Assembly: GCA_007922225.1 (NCBI GenBank)
Contig: ML679969.1
Span: forward strand, 2,703,236 to 2,767,235
Direction: 5' to 3'
From: Emydura subglobosa
Lineage: Eukaryota; Chordata; Testudines; Chelidae
Length of the DNA stretch: 64,000 bases
Numbering within the stretch: the first letter of the stretch is position 1; each line of letters begins with the position of its first letter. Below the pieces are notes generated by a model, which ran no database searches, was not told the DNA's origin, and worked only from the letters and a program-made list of their open reading frames with translations. Shown piece after piece: positions 44,020 through 55,049 of the stretch. Made by a program: the position numbers and the translations under genes.

Positions 44020-44800
44020 CCTGTTTATTCAGTTTACCCTTTCAGCTGATCCTGAGACGGCAGCTGAACACTGGGGATCAAGTTTGTCCCTGGTGTAACT
44101 TGCAATTACCCCACCGTTGAACTTGGGGTAGCCATTCCTGCGCTGGCCAGTCCGGGGCACTGAAGTGTGCTGGGCCCCACTGTTCCCGGCTCCTCATCGC
44201 AGCGGGGCTGAGTCTTCCCCGTTGCATGAAGGGGGTGGGGGGTCCTATTCAACCTTGACATGTTTTCCTCACACGCAGTGGGAGCGCTCTTTGAAAGCAC
44301 AGTTTATCTCTGTGCCTGCACATCACTTCGGCAACACGCCAACCACCGTCACGTCTCGATGCTGAGCTCCCTCTATCGCCCCTCGTGCCGTTTTCAATGT
44401 GCTTTTTTCCCCCCTTTCTTTTTGAAAAGAAAACCCTTGGAAATGAGGGTAGAGTTTCCTGGATATTCATTTCTGCTGGACACATGGGTGGGTTGTAAAC
44501 GTTCTGCCAGTGCCACGGTCACACATTCAGACAGTGCCAGATTCGATGTTGTATTCGCTTAGCTGCCTGCCCAGAGAATGCGGTTATTCAGTGTAAATCA
44601 ATTGCAAACTTTAACAAAGAGTTCTTCTAATGAATGAATCTGTCTACATTCAGAAAATCCTAGCAAATGGCAAAGGTTCCACTCCCCGCAAGAAAAAAAT
44701 GTTGGTTGTCTACGTATTTGCTGTTGGGAGACGGATAATACTGTGGGACCTTGAGATCGTAGTCAGATGAGAGACTTTCCCGCAATCACCTTTCAAATAC
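44020..44800. other. Intergenic, no recognised element
   Basis: No gene or repeat assigned. A near-palindromic TTTCTTTTTGAAAAGAAA lies at about 44416-44433. Confidence 0.4.
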
Positions 44801-44807
44801 CTTTCAG

Positions 44808-44932
44808 TAATAATAATGATGATGATAATGCATCGTTCTCTGGTGGTGGTCTTCATCTAGAGATCGCCAAGTGCTTAACAAAGGTAAGGCAGTATTGTTA
44901 AGACAGGGAAACTGAGGGAGTGATTAATACCA
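44808..44932 (-). repeat. MIR/CORE-SINE fragment with trinucleotide run
   Basis: A TAA/TGA trinucleotide run at 44808-44830 precedes 'gagatcgccaagtgcttaac', 'aaaggtaaggcagtattgtt' and 'agacagggaaactgagggag', which fit an antisense MIR 3' part and core. Confidence 0.6.
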
Positions 44933-45244
44933 ATGTTTTCGAAAAGGGGCCTCAGATCTCAGCTGCTTCCATCTTGTGGGTGCCTACCTTGAAATCCACA
45001 AAACCTTTCAGTGCCCAGTGAAATGATCAGAAGTCTTTTCACGGACTTCAGTGGGCTTTGGCCCCTTTGCCGATTCAACACCGTGCTTAAGCACAAACGT
45101 AACATTAACGCTATTTGAATGCCCCCGATGGGATTCACCCCAGCCAATTGTCCAGTGCAGCTGGAATTTCACACCGAGACGGAACGGTGATGAGCGCCAT
45201 GTAAATAAAATAGAGACTCATAGAAATTATGGTCTTCATGCAGA

Positions 45245-45342
45245 AATCAGTGGGTGAGGTTCTCTGGACTGAGTTACGCGGGAGGACAGATTAGATGATC
45301 CTAATGGTCCATCCTGGCCTTAAACCTGGATGAATCTATGAA
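45245..45342 (+). repeat. CR1 LINE 3' end
   Basis: 'ggaggacagattagatgatc', 'ctaatggtccatcctggcct' and 'taaacctggatgaatctatg' form a sense CR1 terminus. Confidence 0.85.
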
Positions 45343-45530
45343 AATAAATAAGTGAAAGCCAGACGTTTTCAGCCATGTTGGCCACTTTTTGGTGCATCTG
45401 TTTTCAAGGGCCCAATTTGATACACCTTGGGCCTGATTTTCATAGGTGCTGAGCATCACCAGTTCACAATCAAGAGGTTATCATGATATAACCAAGATCT
45501 CCTGACTCTGTTTTAGCTGTCGTGCATGCA

Positions 45531-46410
45531 CAAGAACATAAGAGCTGCCATGCTGAGTTGAACCATGGTCCATCTTGCACAGTATTGTGTCTCTGACAAT
45601 GGCCCATCCCAGAGCTTTAGGGGGAGTGCACAGAACAAGGAAATTATGGAGTGATCCATCCCTGTCTTCTATTCCCTGCTTCTGGTAGTCAGAGGGTTGG
45701 ATCCCTTGGCCTTCTTGGCTGATAGTCAATTGAGGAATTTATCTTCTATCAACTTCTTCAGTTCTTTTTTGAACCCTGTTATACTTCTGGCCATCACAGC
45801 ATCCCATGGCAATGAGTTCCACAGGTTAGTTGTGCCTGGTACGAAAAAGCACTTCCTCTTGTTTGTATTAACCCTGCCACCTTTTAATTTAATTGGGTGA
45901 GCCCTGGTTTTTGTCTTGTGTGAAAGGGTAAATAATCCTTTTTCTCATGATTTTATAGACGTCTATTACATCCCCCTGCAGTTGTCCCTTTTTAAAGATG
46001 AGCAGCCCTAATCTTTTTAAGTTTGTCCTGTGACGGAAGCTGTTTCATACCCTTGATTATCTTTGTTGCCCTTCTCGGAACCTTTTCCAGCTCCACTATA
46101 TCCTTGAAAAGATGAAGGGAGCATAGCTGGACACGGCATTCAAGGTGTGGGTGTACCATGGATTAATATAGTGGCATTATGATATTTTCTTTTTTCCCCT
46201 CCTTTCTTAATAGTTTCTAACATTGTTAGCTTTTTTCACTGCTGCTGTGCAGTATTGAGCGGTTTTCAGAGAACTATCCACAGTGACTCCAAGATCTCAT
46301 TCTTGGATGGCAACAGTTAATTTAGATGAGGCTTTGGTTCTTTATACACTGTGACTATCCCCGGGAGCACATGCAATTTTCCTTGTGTTTGTTTAACTTT
46401 GCAAGCCACT
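45531..46410 (-). repeat. CR1 LINE fragment (about 880 bp, longest in window)
   Basis: Antisense CR1 beginning 'caagaacataagagctgcca' at its 3' end. It continues with 'tgagttccacaggttagttg', 'aaaaagcacttcctcttgtt', 'gtctattacatccccctgca', 'cttttccagctccactatat' and 'aagatctcattcttggatgg'. It is mainly 3' UTR and the adjoining region; no reverse-transcriptase motif is readable. Confidence 0.9.
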
Positions 46411-46480
46411 TCATAGTTTCATAGAGTTTAAGGCCAGAGGGGATCATTGGATGATCTAGTCTGGCCTCCTGCATAGCACA
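46411..46480 (-). repeat. CR1 LINE 3' end
   Basis: 'tcatagtttcatagagttta', 'aggccagaggggatcattgg' and 'atgatctagtctggcctcct' mark a second antisense CR1 end directly after the long copy. Confidence 0.85.
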
Positions 46481-46484
46481 GAGC

Positions 46485-47470
46485 TGTCAAATTGTTGGGA
46501 TTGTGCTCTGAGACCATTCCTTGGCCGTCCCCTTCCACTAGCATCTTGGCAGAACTTTTATGCTGCTTTCTGCCTGACCCCTCTCCTGTTAGTCGGACGT
46601 GGGTTCTGTTTTTTCTTGCTGTCTCTTCTTTGCCAAGAGCTGCAGGCAAAGTATTTTGTTTTCTCATTGACTATTTTTTCTTCTTTTTAATCAAATAGAT
46701 TTGACTTCTCACAGCTTCCACGCACCCTCTTCTCCCGGGCATAGGCTAGTGAAAGAAATCAAACATCGTCAGCAAACTTCCTCCTGAAAGAGCCTTTCAT
46801 CTCTGGGCACTGAGCTATTTCTACCATTTGTATAAACTTCTGATCAGCACCAGGAGAGGTTTCTCCTCCTCGGAGCGCTTTCCATGGCTGACTGAGAGCT
46901 TTGGAGATGAAAGGTCTCCCATGGAAGGGCACAAATGTGACTCCACCACGGGGGATGCAGTTCAGTGGAGAAATAGCATCTTCAAAAGGCTCAATAATGG
47001 AAAAGGGGCCCTGGGAAAAGCGGGGCTGTGAGGAAGCTTCCTCTCCCCTTGGACCTAGGCAAGATCCCTCACTCTGTAGGGCATGACTGCAGAACTCCTC
47101 CCTACAGCCCTCTCTTACCACCATTGTCTTCTCTTTATAAGCCTACTCCAGCTCCTCTCCCAGCTGGGCTTCATCAGCCAGTTTAGGCTGATCACGCCCT
47201 GGCTTTCCTCCAGGTGCGGCCTATCCGGGCAATCGGCCCATTTTCCCACTCGGGTTTTGCGTGGGTGCAGCATCTCATCCCAATGTCTCTGGGCAGAAAG
47301 GTCTCAACTGCTTCCGGCAAACAGGAGCGCAGAGTTTCTGTGGAGGGATGTCAGTTTACGTCAGCTGAGGATCTGAGCCCCACACTTCATCTCTCGTTGT
47401 AGGATGAGCTTAGCACCCCTGCACTAGAATCACCTCCCCACCCCCAGTACGGGCCAGTATTATTCCCGCA
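46485..47470. other. Intergenic, no recognised element
   Basis: No gene or repeat assigned; the region before 46740 may be the continuation of an old CR1. Confidence 0.35.
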
Positions 47471-47474
47471 GCAC

Positions 47475-47720
47475 ATGCCAGTCCGACCCCTAGACTCACT
47501 GGGGTTAATTTCGGCTAACGATTCACCCCAACGCACAGTAATAAAAGTCAACCGAGGAGCCCTTTGAAAATGAATCTCCAATAATCGAATTGGCCGGGAA
47601 AGGATAAAACTCCCCATGGCGGCAAAAATGCAATAGGAAATTAAACGGATCAAATGTACGTGTGCTGTGAAGAGGAATTGGGTTTTTTCTTTGTGCATGT
47701 CAAACCTAACTATATCTGAG
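47475..47720. other. AT-rich island, candidate conserved noncoding element
   Basis: 'ggggttaatttcggctaacg', 'gcacagtaataaaagtcaac', 'atctccaataatcgaattgg' and 'ggaaattaaacggatcaaat' give many TAAT-type cores and unusually retained CpGs. No repeat landmark was seen. Function is inferred. Confidence 0.35.
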
Positions 47721-47724
47721 CAAA

Positions 47725-48115
47725 GACCCATTCAAAGAGGCAATATAGGAGGAGAATAAAATTCTCCAGCAATGAGGTTATGGTCCTTAAGAAGTCTGCT
47801 TATTAAGTTTTCAGCTGCAAGCCAAGATGCAGCCTGGGTGGTCAGAAGGGTTCCCACAGGGATATTAGTCCATCAAACATAACAAGTGAATAACCAAGCA
47901 GCAGCAGATCCCCATGGCAGAGGCGAGGATGCGCTAAGCTGGAGCCAGTGTTCCAGTGGGATGAAAGGGAGATTAGTTTTAAAAGGAATACTTGACAAAA
48001 CAGACCCTATTTATATACATTTTCCCTTCCCCAGCTCCTCTGCTTAAAGTGGTTAAGTCCCCAGAGCTCTCCTGTCACGTACACAAAGTCCCCCAGCAAT
48101 AATATGACAGCAGAG
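47725..48115. other. Intergenic, no recognised element
   Basis: Nothing assigned. Confidence 0.4.
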
Positions 48116-48118
48116 AAA

Positions 48119-48330
48119 AGTGGGAGGCCGCATGGTCTAATAAGACAGAGCACTATCCTGGCTCTGTTCTTAGCTTTGCTACTTACCTGCTCTGTGACCA
48201 CAGGCACGTCACTTCTCCTCTCTGTGCCTCAGTTTCCCCTTGCATTCTTTGTCAATGGGTATGGCTGTACCATACGTCATCATCGAAACAGAGCCAGCCC
48301 TGCCCCTGAAAGATCTCCGAGCAGTTTTCT
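48119..48330 (+). repeat. MIR/CORE-type SINE
   Basis: 'ggccgcatggtctaataaga' (tRNA head) is followed by 'tagctttgctacttacctgc', 'caggcacgtcacttctcctc' and 'tgtgcctcagtttccccttg'. The head is well preserved. Confidence 0.85.
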
Positions 48331-48344
48331 GTAACAACGGCAGC

Positions 48345-48418
48345 GCCACGAGCTCCCTTTACACAAGAGCTGTATTAATATCCCTCTGAGGAAACTGAGG
48401 CACCAAGCAGTGAAAGTC
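48345..48418 (-). repeat. MIR/CORE-SINE fragment
   Basis: 'gaggaaactgaggcaccaag' is the antisense core, adjoining the + copy at 48119-48330. Confidence 0.55.
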
Positions 48419-48420
48419 AG

Positions 48421-48474
48421 CATGCTCAAATCTGGGTCTCTAAAGTGAGCTGTCTCAATCCATATTTGAGCATG
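48421..48474. repeat. Inverted repeat, perfect 11-bp arms
   Basis: CATGCTCAAAT (48421-48431) and ATTTGAGCATG (48464-48474) are exact complements around a 32-nt spacer with 'ctctaaagtgagctgtctc'. It is probably a fold-back repeat. Confidence 0.75.
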
Positions 48475-48654
48475 AAAATAAAGGGTCAGCTTTTCAAAGC
48501 AGAGAGCTAAAGAGAGTCACACAGGGGGATTACTGCAGGAGCTGGGGTGTGAGGCCAGCGCTCCCAAATCCCATGCCAGGCCTTGAACCACACAGCCTGC
48601 GATGACTCTGCTGGAGTGGGGAGGAGGGGATGTGGCAAAGCCAGGCCCCAGAGC

Positions 48655-48725
48655 CTCAAAGACATCTAAGCACCTAAAATCAATGGGAGCTAGGTGCCTA
48701 GATCCCTTTGAGAATGGGGGCCTGT
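48655..48725. repeat. Palindromic repeat (AGGCACCTAA type, worn)
   Basis: 'gacatctaagcacctaaaat' and 'gagctaggtgcctagatccc' form worn inverted arms around 'caatggg', as in the copy at 20700-20777. Confidence 0.6.
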
Positions 48726-48729
48726 CCCC

Positions 48730-50110
48730 TCCCCCCTGCCACACAGAAAGATCAAAATGTGGCTTTCTCACTTCGGGGGCCTTATTTTCAATTAAAGAAA
48801 GCAAGAAAAGAACAGGTGGGCTGGAGCCAGCTCCCCACGGGCTTACATGGGTGTCAACGGGCAGCAAATCCCAGGAGAGCCCATGGGTCAGAGAGAGGGG
48901 AACCAGAACCAAAGCCTCAGGGTCCCCACATGGGGGGGGAAGGGTACAATTTACCGGGGCCCAGAGGCCCTGGGGGGGCCTGACCCAGGCTGCAACCCCC
49001 ATTACCACGAGGAAAAATGTTTTCCTGGCTCATGAGGTTGTATGGATGGGAGGAGGGATTGCGGGATGTGGGTGGGAGGGGGCCCGTGGTACACGTTTGT
49101 ACTGGGCCTGAGAAAATCATGCTTGGGCCCTGCAACGCCTGCAGTGCGAGACAGCCCCAGGACGCCCTCAGTAAGCGTTTGCAACAGAAATGCAATGCCC
49201 AAGGCAGCTGCCTCCCAGAAAAGGGGCTCCCTTCTGTGCCCTACACGACCCAATGTGTAGATGGGGCTAATGGCCAGGAACACACGCGGGGGCGGGGTGC
49301 CGCTTGGCTTCTCTGTCCCTTCCTGGGCACCTGGAGAAGTGGTAATGCTCTCTGCACTGCCCCAGCTCCAAGCGCTCAACTTCCCTCTCCCGGGCCAGCG
49401 AGGGCTGGTGCCAGCACTGTTAGATACTGCACCGTCCTGGCCTGCAGCTGCTCTGAGGAACTCCTGCCCCACCTGGGGCTTTTGACGGATGTAAGAGAAG
49501 GAGAGGGAGATGTCCCCCTCCTACTGCTCTCTTCTCATGATTGCAATGCGATTTCCCTGCCCCCTGGAATCAAAGCTGCTTCCAGGCTCTGGGCTTCCCA
49601 GAGCTGCTAGAGATAAGTGACCCGAGCCTGCCTGCTCGTGAGTAACTGAGCCCAGCTCACGGAGACTGAGCCCCATTTCCTAGGAATCGGGACGTGAGCC
49701 CTTGCAAACACACAGGGATTAGCTCAGGATTTGGACTGATGGTGTCACCTGTTACGTTCCAGTGAGACGCTTTTTCTGAGTGTGCGTGTGTGTGTGGGGG
49801 GGGAGTTAATTCAGTTAGTATTTAGTTTTCTGTAGCACATCAGTTATCGACGGTGCAGCCCCCTGCCCTGCAGATGGTTTGTGTTTACACTCTCTGCCAT
49901 GGGACTGGGCTTTTGTTTTCACCACATGGCCCTTGTAAAACGTTCTGGCAAGTTAAACACAGCACTGCAACCTGCCCACGCTGTGCCGGAGCGGGCAAGG
50001 ATCAGCGCGTGGGGGAGGATGGCCAGGAGTGCGTGGCTGTGTGTCTGCACTGCCTGCATGTGGCGATCTGTCTGCGCGCACATGGGGGTGAAATCGGTAA
50101 GTGGATGTAT
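48730..50110. other. Intergenic, GC-rich, no recognised gene
   Basis: G-runs at 48931-48939 and 48971-48977 and a short 'gggtacaatttaccggggcc' block that may belong to a repeat. Frames of 150-200 codons on both strands are unsupported. Confidence 0.4.
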
Positions 50111-50285
50111 GTGTGTGCACTTTTGTCCAGGCATGTAACAGGTGTGTGCACATACTTCTGTGTGTGTGTGTGTGTGTGCATGCATGTCATACATGCTTGT
50201 ATATGTGTCTGTGCATATGTGTGTGACTGCATGTGCATAAAACATCTGGATGTGTGTGTGCACCTGTTGATGTGTGTGTGCGAGC
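50108..50285 (+). repeat. TG-rich region with interrupted (TG)n
   Basis: A (TG)n run at 50159-50178 is followed by scattered TGTGTG and GCATG units to 50281. The 230-codon frame across it encodes Cys/Val/His repeats from the TG tract and is not a gene. Confidence 0.85.
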
Positions 50286-50584
50286 CCAGGCATCGGTGGG
50301 GATGCTGCTCTTCCTCATTTCAGCGCCTCCCACAGCTTCTTGCTCTGAGTGCCACGTCTGCCCCCTTGCCCTGCCCTCGCCAGCCTGCTCCTGTTCTGTG
50401 CCATCTCCGGAGAGCCCCTGCTTTGCTCTCATCTAACACTTGCCTGTTGGCGGTGGCCATGTCTCACTCCCTGAATGCCATATTAGGCTTCCCTGGGCAG
50501 AGGCCTTTGTACTTGCCAGCCGCTGGTGCGCCAGCAAGGAGCTGATTGAGCGGAGTGGAGACCCTGTGCTGGATTTCCACGCCT

Positions 50585-51030
50585 GAAGGGCATCTGCTCA
50601 GGGAGCGTCACGCTTAATTACGCGCGCTGCAGTTCTCAATCAATCTGGCCGTAGCGTCTAATGCGCCGGGAGATTGAGGCACTCGGCTGGAGTGATGGGA
50701 TCGATTCCCAGCCCTTTAAGGTGCAGAATCTTGCTTCAAAGTTATCTTTCTTTCATTTGCAACGCTGGACACGGTCCCCGCTCGGTTCAGGGCGCACCCT
50801 CTCGGATCCTGGGATAAAGCAGAGGCAGGCGCTGTACAGGGCAGAGCCCCTGGCCAGTCTCAACCTACCCCCTCTTTCCTTCCCTCTGATGATTTCCCAC
50901 ACACGCAGCCTGGCTGAGGTGAGCGCGTGCCCCGTGACAGCCCGACCACGCTTCCCAACAGCCACATGTGATTGCAATTACAGCTGCCTTTAATAGGGCT
51001 TGATCTGCAAATTAATAACCTTATCTCACC
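50585..51030. other. Two candidate conserved noncoding segments
   Basis: 50585-50690 contains 'cacgcttaattacgcgcgct' and 'tctcaatcaatctggccgta'. 50940-51030 contains 'gtgattgcaattacagctgc' and 'gcaaattaataaccttatct'. Both are non-repetitive, with homeodomain-like cores next to retained CpGs. Function is inferred. Confidence 0.35.
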
Positions 51031-51304
51031 TCGCCGGGCGCCGCGTGCCTCGAAGAATCTGCGTCCTGGTGGGGGAGACTTACTTTATCAGACAGCAAGC
51101 AGGTCTCTGAGAGCGGCTTTCATCTGCAGGCGGGAGGAAACAATTATCTTTGGCTTTCCCTTCCCTCATCCAGCTGCAGATGCCTCCTGCAAGACTTGGC
51201 ATTGAATAACCTCCCCCCCGCTTGCATTGGGGGTATGACTGGGGGGTATCCGGCACTTCGGATGAGTGCCCCCCACAAAAAAGCAACAGGCCTATACTTT
51301 GCAC

Positions 51305-51955
51305 AGAGTCACCCTGTGATGGGGGGTCCTGCCTGCACTGGCCCGGCAAGAGTGGAACTAGGCCAGGTGGAGCCAATCAGCCAATTTGGCTGCCAGTGGG
51401 GAAGCTAATTAGAATTACCTGTGAGGGTGGCAGGAAGGAAGCCTGCAGTCCCCCTGCCTGAGGCAGGGGAGAAGATGCCCCGTAGGAAGGAGTCTAGGGG
51501 TGAGAGTAGTAAGGTGTTGAGGATGCAGACCCGAGCTGTTCACTACAGGGCCCTGGCCTGGAACCCAGTGTAGCGGGTGGGTCTGGGTTCCCGCACCAGC
51601 CACTGCAGGGTGGTGTCATGGGCGCTGACCAGGAAGGCTGCCTGAGTCAATGCTGGGGTGACAGGGTCAGGGCAGCGAGCGTGAGGATGGCCTGACGCCG
51701 CTGGAACCCAAGAGACTTTGCAAGACCACCCCGGAAGGGGAAACTGCTGAGTGAGAAACTGCCCTGGGGGCTGAGCCTTGAAGGGGACTGCAGAGTAAGA
51801 AGGAGGCAGAGTGCAGCCGCGGGAAGGGGCGTTGGCCTGGCAGAGCTAATCCCCAGAGCCGCCAGAAGGAGGTGCCGTCCTGCGGTGAGTAGAGCACCCC
51901 AGCACACACCCACGCAAACTGGGCAGACTGTGGTGATTGGCAGGGTCAAACGATA
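51305..51955 (+). repeat. Unclassified long repeat, possibly LTR-like
   Basis: G/A-rich sequence with 'gagccaatcagccaatttgg' followed by 'aagctaattagaattacctg' and later 'gtagcgggtgggtctgggtt'. The layout recalls multicopy LTR-like repeats of turtles that carry 'cctgggtccc'. No coding remnant or paired copy was found. Confidence 0.35.
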
Positions 51956-51969
51956 CTCCCACCGCTACG

Positions 51970-52420
51970 GTCAAGAGCAAAGACTAGCAGAGGGAGGAAG
52001 GGAGAGTGAAGTGGAGGTACTAAGGCAATGTGCTGTTTTCAGCTGAGATCTAAAGAGAGGCAGTGACTCGATCAGCTGGGCTGGTCCAGGAAGCCTGTTC
52101 CAGACAGCAGGAGTTGTGGAGGAGACGACTCTCGTGCCAGCAGTCGGGTGATCATGCAGAGGGGCACAGGGCGGAAGCAGGTGCTTGGTGAGTTGAGGGG
52201 AACCAAGGGGCAAGGTGTTGAAAGCCGGTTGGAGCTAGGCCATAGCACGTGCCAGAGGGTGGAAACTTGGAGAGGCCATTGAGAAGCTGCAATGGTCCAT
52301 GCAAGAGAAGGTGAAGGCCTGCAGCAGGACTTTTCAGAGGCGCAGTTGTGGCAGTGGGTCCCACCAGGGGTGGTTACCAAGTTTGCAGATATTGTAAGAG
52401 GAGGAGTCCTGATCTGCCTT
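51970..52420. other. Repeat-like block of unknown family
   Basis: Sequence such as 'gcctgttccagacagcagga' and 'gaaagccggttggagctagg' recalls an ancient amniote interspersed repeat, but I cannot name it. No gene. Confidence 0.3.
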
Positions 52421-52532
52421 TCTTTGAGACATTGAGCAGCTCTGGGTTTCTCCCCAGGTTTTTGGCACATGCAAAAAGCACCCTTTTTCTGCCGGGCAAA
52501 GTAGAAAACTATATGAAATTTCGCATGCACGC

Positions 52533-52534
<2 letters not shown>

Positions 52535-52576
<42 letters not shown>

Positions 52577-52602
52577 CATGTGTGTGTGTGCGTGCGCGCG
52601 TA
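52535..52602 (+). repeat. (TG)n/(CG) microsatellite
   Basis: About 15 TG units, then CGCGCG, more TG, and GTGCGCGCG. Alternating purine-pyrimidine over about 65 bp. Confidence 0.95.
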
Positions 52603-52609
52603 TGCAGAG

Positions 52610-53030
52610 AGTGCACAATAGACCAGGGAGGAGCACAGGAACGTTCTTGTTGATTTCTGATTTCACAGCACCCCAGTTTGGTCACCGAGGCTTTCCGTCC
52701 GTATCCCGTGGCTGTGGGCTGTGTTCCAAGTTTAATGGGACTCTTTTTGATTAATACACGTAGGGCCAGCAACCCAAAGCTCTCACCGGGACGCTTCTTT
52801 TGGGTCCTGCTTGGGAGCTGAGTTCTTCTGAAACTCTGGCCCCTGGGGTTCGATTTTTTCCACTGCCTTGCAGTTGAGAAGAGCTGATTCTCATTTAAAC
52901 CAAGGCCACTTTGCACAGCTGTGACAGTGTAACGGGACCTTCCTCCCACTTCAAGGCCCCTTTCCCCGGGCAGAATAGTGTATCCGAGCCCCGGGCCCTG
53001 TGGAGTCACTTAGCCTGGCCAGCCCAGTTC
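52610..53030. other. Intergenic, no recognised element
   Basis: Nothing assigned. Confidence 0.4.
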
Positions 53031-53037
53031 CAGAGAC

Positions 53038-53150
53038 TCATCGAGTTTAAGGCCAGAAGGGACCAGATCATGTCGTCTGACCTCCTGCGTCTCACAGACC
53101 CTCACGTTTCACCCATAACCCCAAGATGTCAATGAAACCCCAAGTGGTTT
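53038..53150 (-). repeat. CR1 LINE 3' end
   Basis: 'tcatcgagtttaaggccaga', 'agggaccagatcatgtcgtc' and 'tgacctcctgcgtctcacag' form an antisense CR1 end. Confidence 0.85.
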
Positions 53151-53159
53151 AGTCCTAAG

Positions 53160-54335
53160 GGGCTCACTCTGTTGTGTGCGTTGGGAAGAGACCAGGGTGT
53201 GGGCAGGGAATGGCTGAAGTGAGACCTGCCCAGATGGACCTCGGGGGCGATGGGCACTCGGTTTGCCCAGCAGTGAATGACGGCTCAGGGCTGGGTCGCA
53301 GCGATACATTCCAGCTGCTTTGTGCTGCTCCGGCAGTGCAAAGGAGCCATAAAACCAGACCATCGCTGGAGCTGAGCACCCCTGGGAAGCCTCCAGGTCT
53401 TTGAATCTGGCCTCCAGGGGCGAGGCAGGTGAGGATCAGGCTGAATGAGAGAACTAGAAGCTTTGCTGGCTACATTCAGTACGTTGCACTGTCCACCTGG
53501 AAGAACTGGAAACTCCCCAAGGGTCAGGAGAGGAGTGAGGGCGTTGGCAGAGCTGCTGCTCCCGACGAACTCCACGGTGTGCAGGGCCCAGGACCGGAGG
53601 CGCAGAGGCGTGGCAGGCCAAGCTGGAGCCGGTGCAGGGGAAGAGGAGCAAGCCTGGAATGGCCAGAGAGCAGGAGGTCGGGGCGGGAGAACGGCAGGCA
53701 CGTTCCAGGTCAGGACTGAGCTGAGTGGTGGAGCTCCCTGGGGAAACACGCACCAAACCTGGGCTCCCACGTGGGTCTTTCTGTCCCTCACTTCCATGAG
53801 TACCAGCCGCCGTACGTGTTCAGCCCTGGAGGTGCAGAAGCGAAAGAGAATGTCAATCAGCCCCGCTTCTTGGATCTCAGCAGACACCGGCTGGGGAATC
53901 TGGCTCATTGACTTCCCCGAAGCCATGCTGAGTGGGGGGATCTGGCCCCTGGACTTTTTTTCTAATCTGGATTTAACTAAAAAATCTGGAGTTTGCTGCC
54001 TCTTTTCAGCGTGCGCGGCGGCCACCCTCTTGGCCAGCACCAGGGGCTCTCAGAGCTAAACACGTGAGTTTCTACAGCCCGAGCTAAAGAGCCGGCCTCC
54101 GTCGGCAGGGCAGTAACCAAATCACCTCTGTGGATGGAGCGTGGTGTGGGACGCGTAACATCCCCATGTGCTGGCGGATTTTCTCCAAAGGATCCCAGGA
54201 GGATGCAGCCCTGCTCCAGGATCAGGCCGAGATAGGCTAATCCAGGCCGCAGGGTGGCAGAGGTTAAAGACCCAGCTGGCATCTCTGCTCCGTGGTGCTC
54301 TGTGTCCCCTCCTTCCGCTCGTCTTAAGTAATTCC
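53160..54335. other. Intergenic, stop-poor on both strands, no gene accepted
   Basis: A 251-codon minus frame (53285-54040) and a 204-codon plus frame (53445-54059) overlap. The predicted peptides are Pro/Ser/Ala- or Arg-rich with no domain I recognise, as expected from GC-rich noncoding DNA. Confidence 0.4.
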
Positions 54336-54339
54336 AACG

Positions 54340-54500
54340 CTGTGATTGATGCGCTCCCCCCGGAGTGTCAGCTCACTCTGATTAGGCCTTAATTAAAACG
54401 AGACATTAATCTTTAGGAGGGTTTTGGTTTAGTTTTGCAATTACTTTCTTTTCCGTCCTGCTCGGCCCCATTTACCTCTCGAGCACATTGACCGAGCAGT
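54340..54500. other. Candidate conserved noncoding element
   Basis: 'actctgattaggccttaatt' and 'aaaacgagacattaatcttt' precede 'tttgcaattactttcttttc'. The block has several ATTA cores and no repeat landmark. Function is inferred. Confidence 0.35.
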
Positions 54501-54694
54501 ACCGTTAGCCAGGACATGGGGCATCTCCATCTCCTGGGCCCCGGGTGCGCAAACTTCTCGCCTTAGCAGAGTTCTGGTCCTGAAAAGGGAGACATTCAGA
54601 GACTCCATGAAACCCTCCTAGGGACTTTGCTCTTGCTATTGATTTTACAGGGAAGTTGCCCAGCTGCTATGGAGATGGGAGGCAGGATGAAGCC

Positions 54695-54721
54695 CCAAGA
54701 CAGACGGACAGACAGACAGAA
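54695..54721 (+). repeat. (ACAG)n short tandem
   Basis: A short run of ACAG units with one ACGG variant. Confidence 0.8.
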
Positions 54722-54839
54722 GTGCACAGGGGAGAGCAGAGGAGAGGGTGGCAGGGTGGCTGTCCCGAGTACCAGGGGTGACACACAGGCCGTTTGCTGG
54801 TGAGGGGATGTGGCTGCGGGACAACCTTCCAGCAGAGAT

Positions 54840-55045
54840 CAGGTGCCGCGTTAGGTCGACCTATTTACTGTTTGGATTTCCAGGATTAATTAGCCAGGCA
54901 GTTGAATCCTTTTGCAACCTCTGCTGACAGTTTGCTGACCTCCGCCTCGCCGGGAGCAACAGGCCGCGCAATGTGGCTGTCACCCCAAATCTGTCCTGGG
55001 TGGTGATCTCAAAGGCCATCCGTGTCACCCCGGGGTAGTTCACAT
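54840..55045. other. Candidate conserved noncoding element
   Basis: 'gtcgacctatttactgtttg', 'ccaggattaattagccaggc' and 'tttgcaacctctgctgacag' lie in a non-repetitive block. 'ctatttactgtttgg' contains a forkhead-like TATTTAC. Function is inferred. Confidence 0.35.
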
Positions 55046-55049
55046 GCAC

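Noticed and set aside
49853..50545. 230-codon plus-strand frame with Cys-Val repeats
   Set aside because: The cysteine-rich part is a translation of a TG microsatellite.
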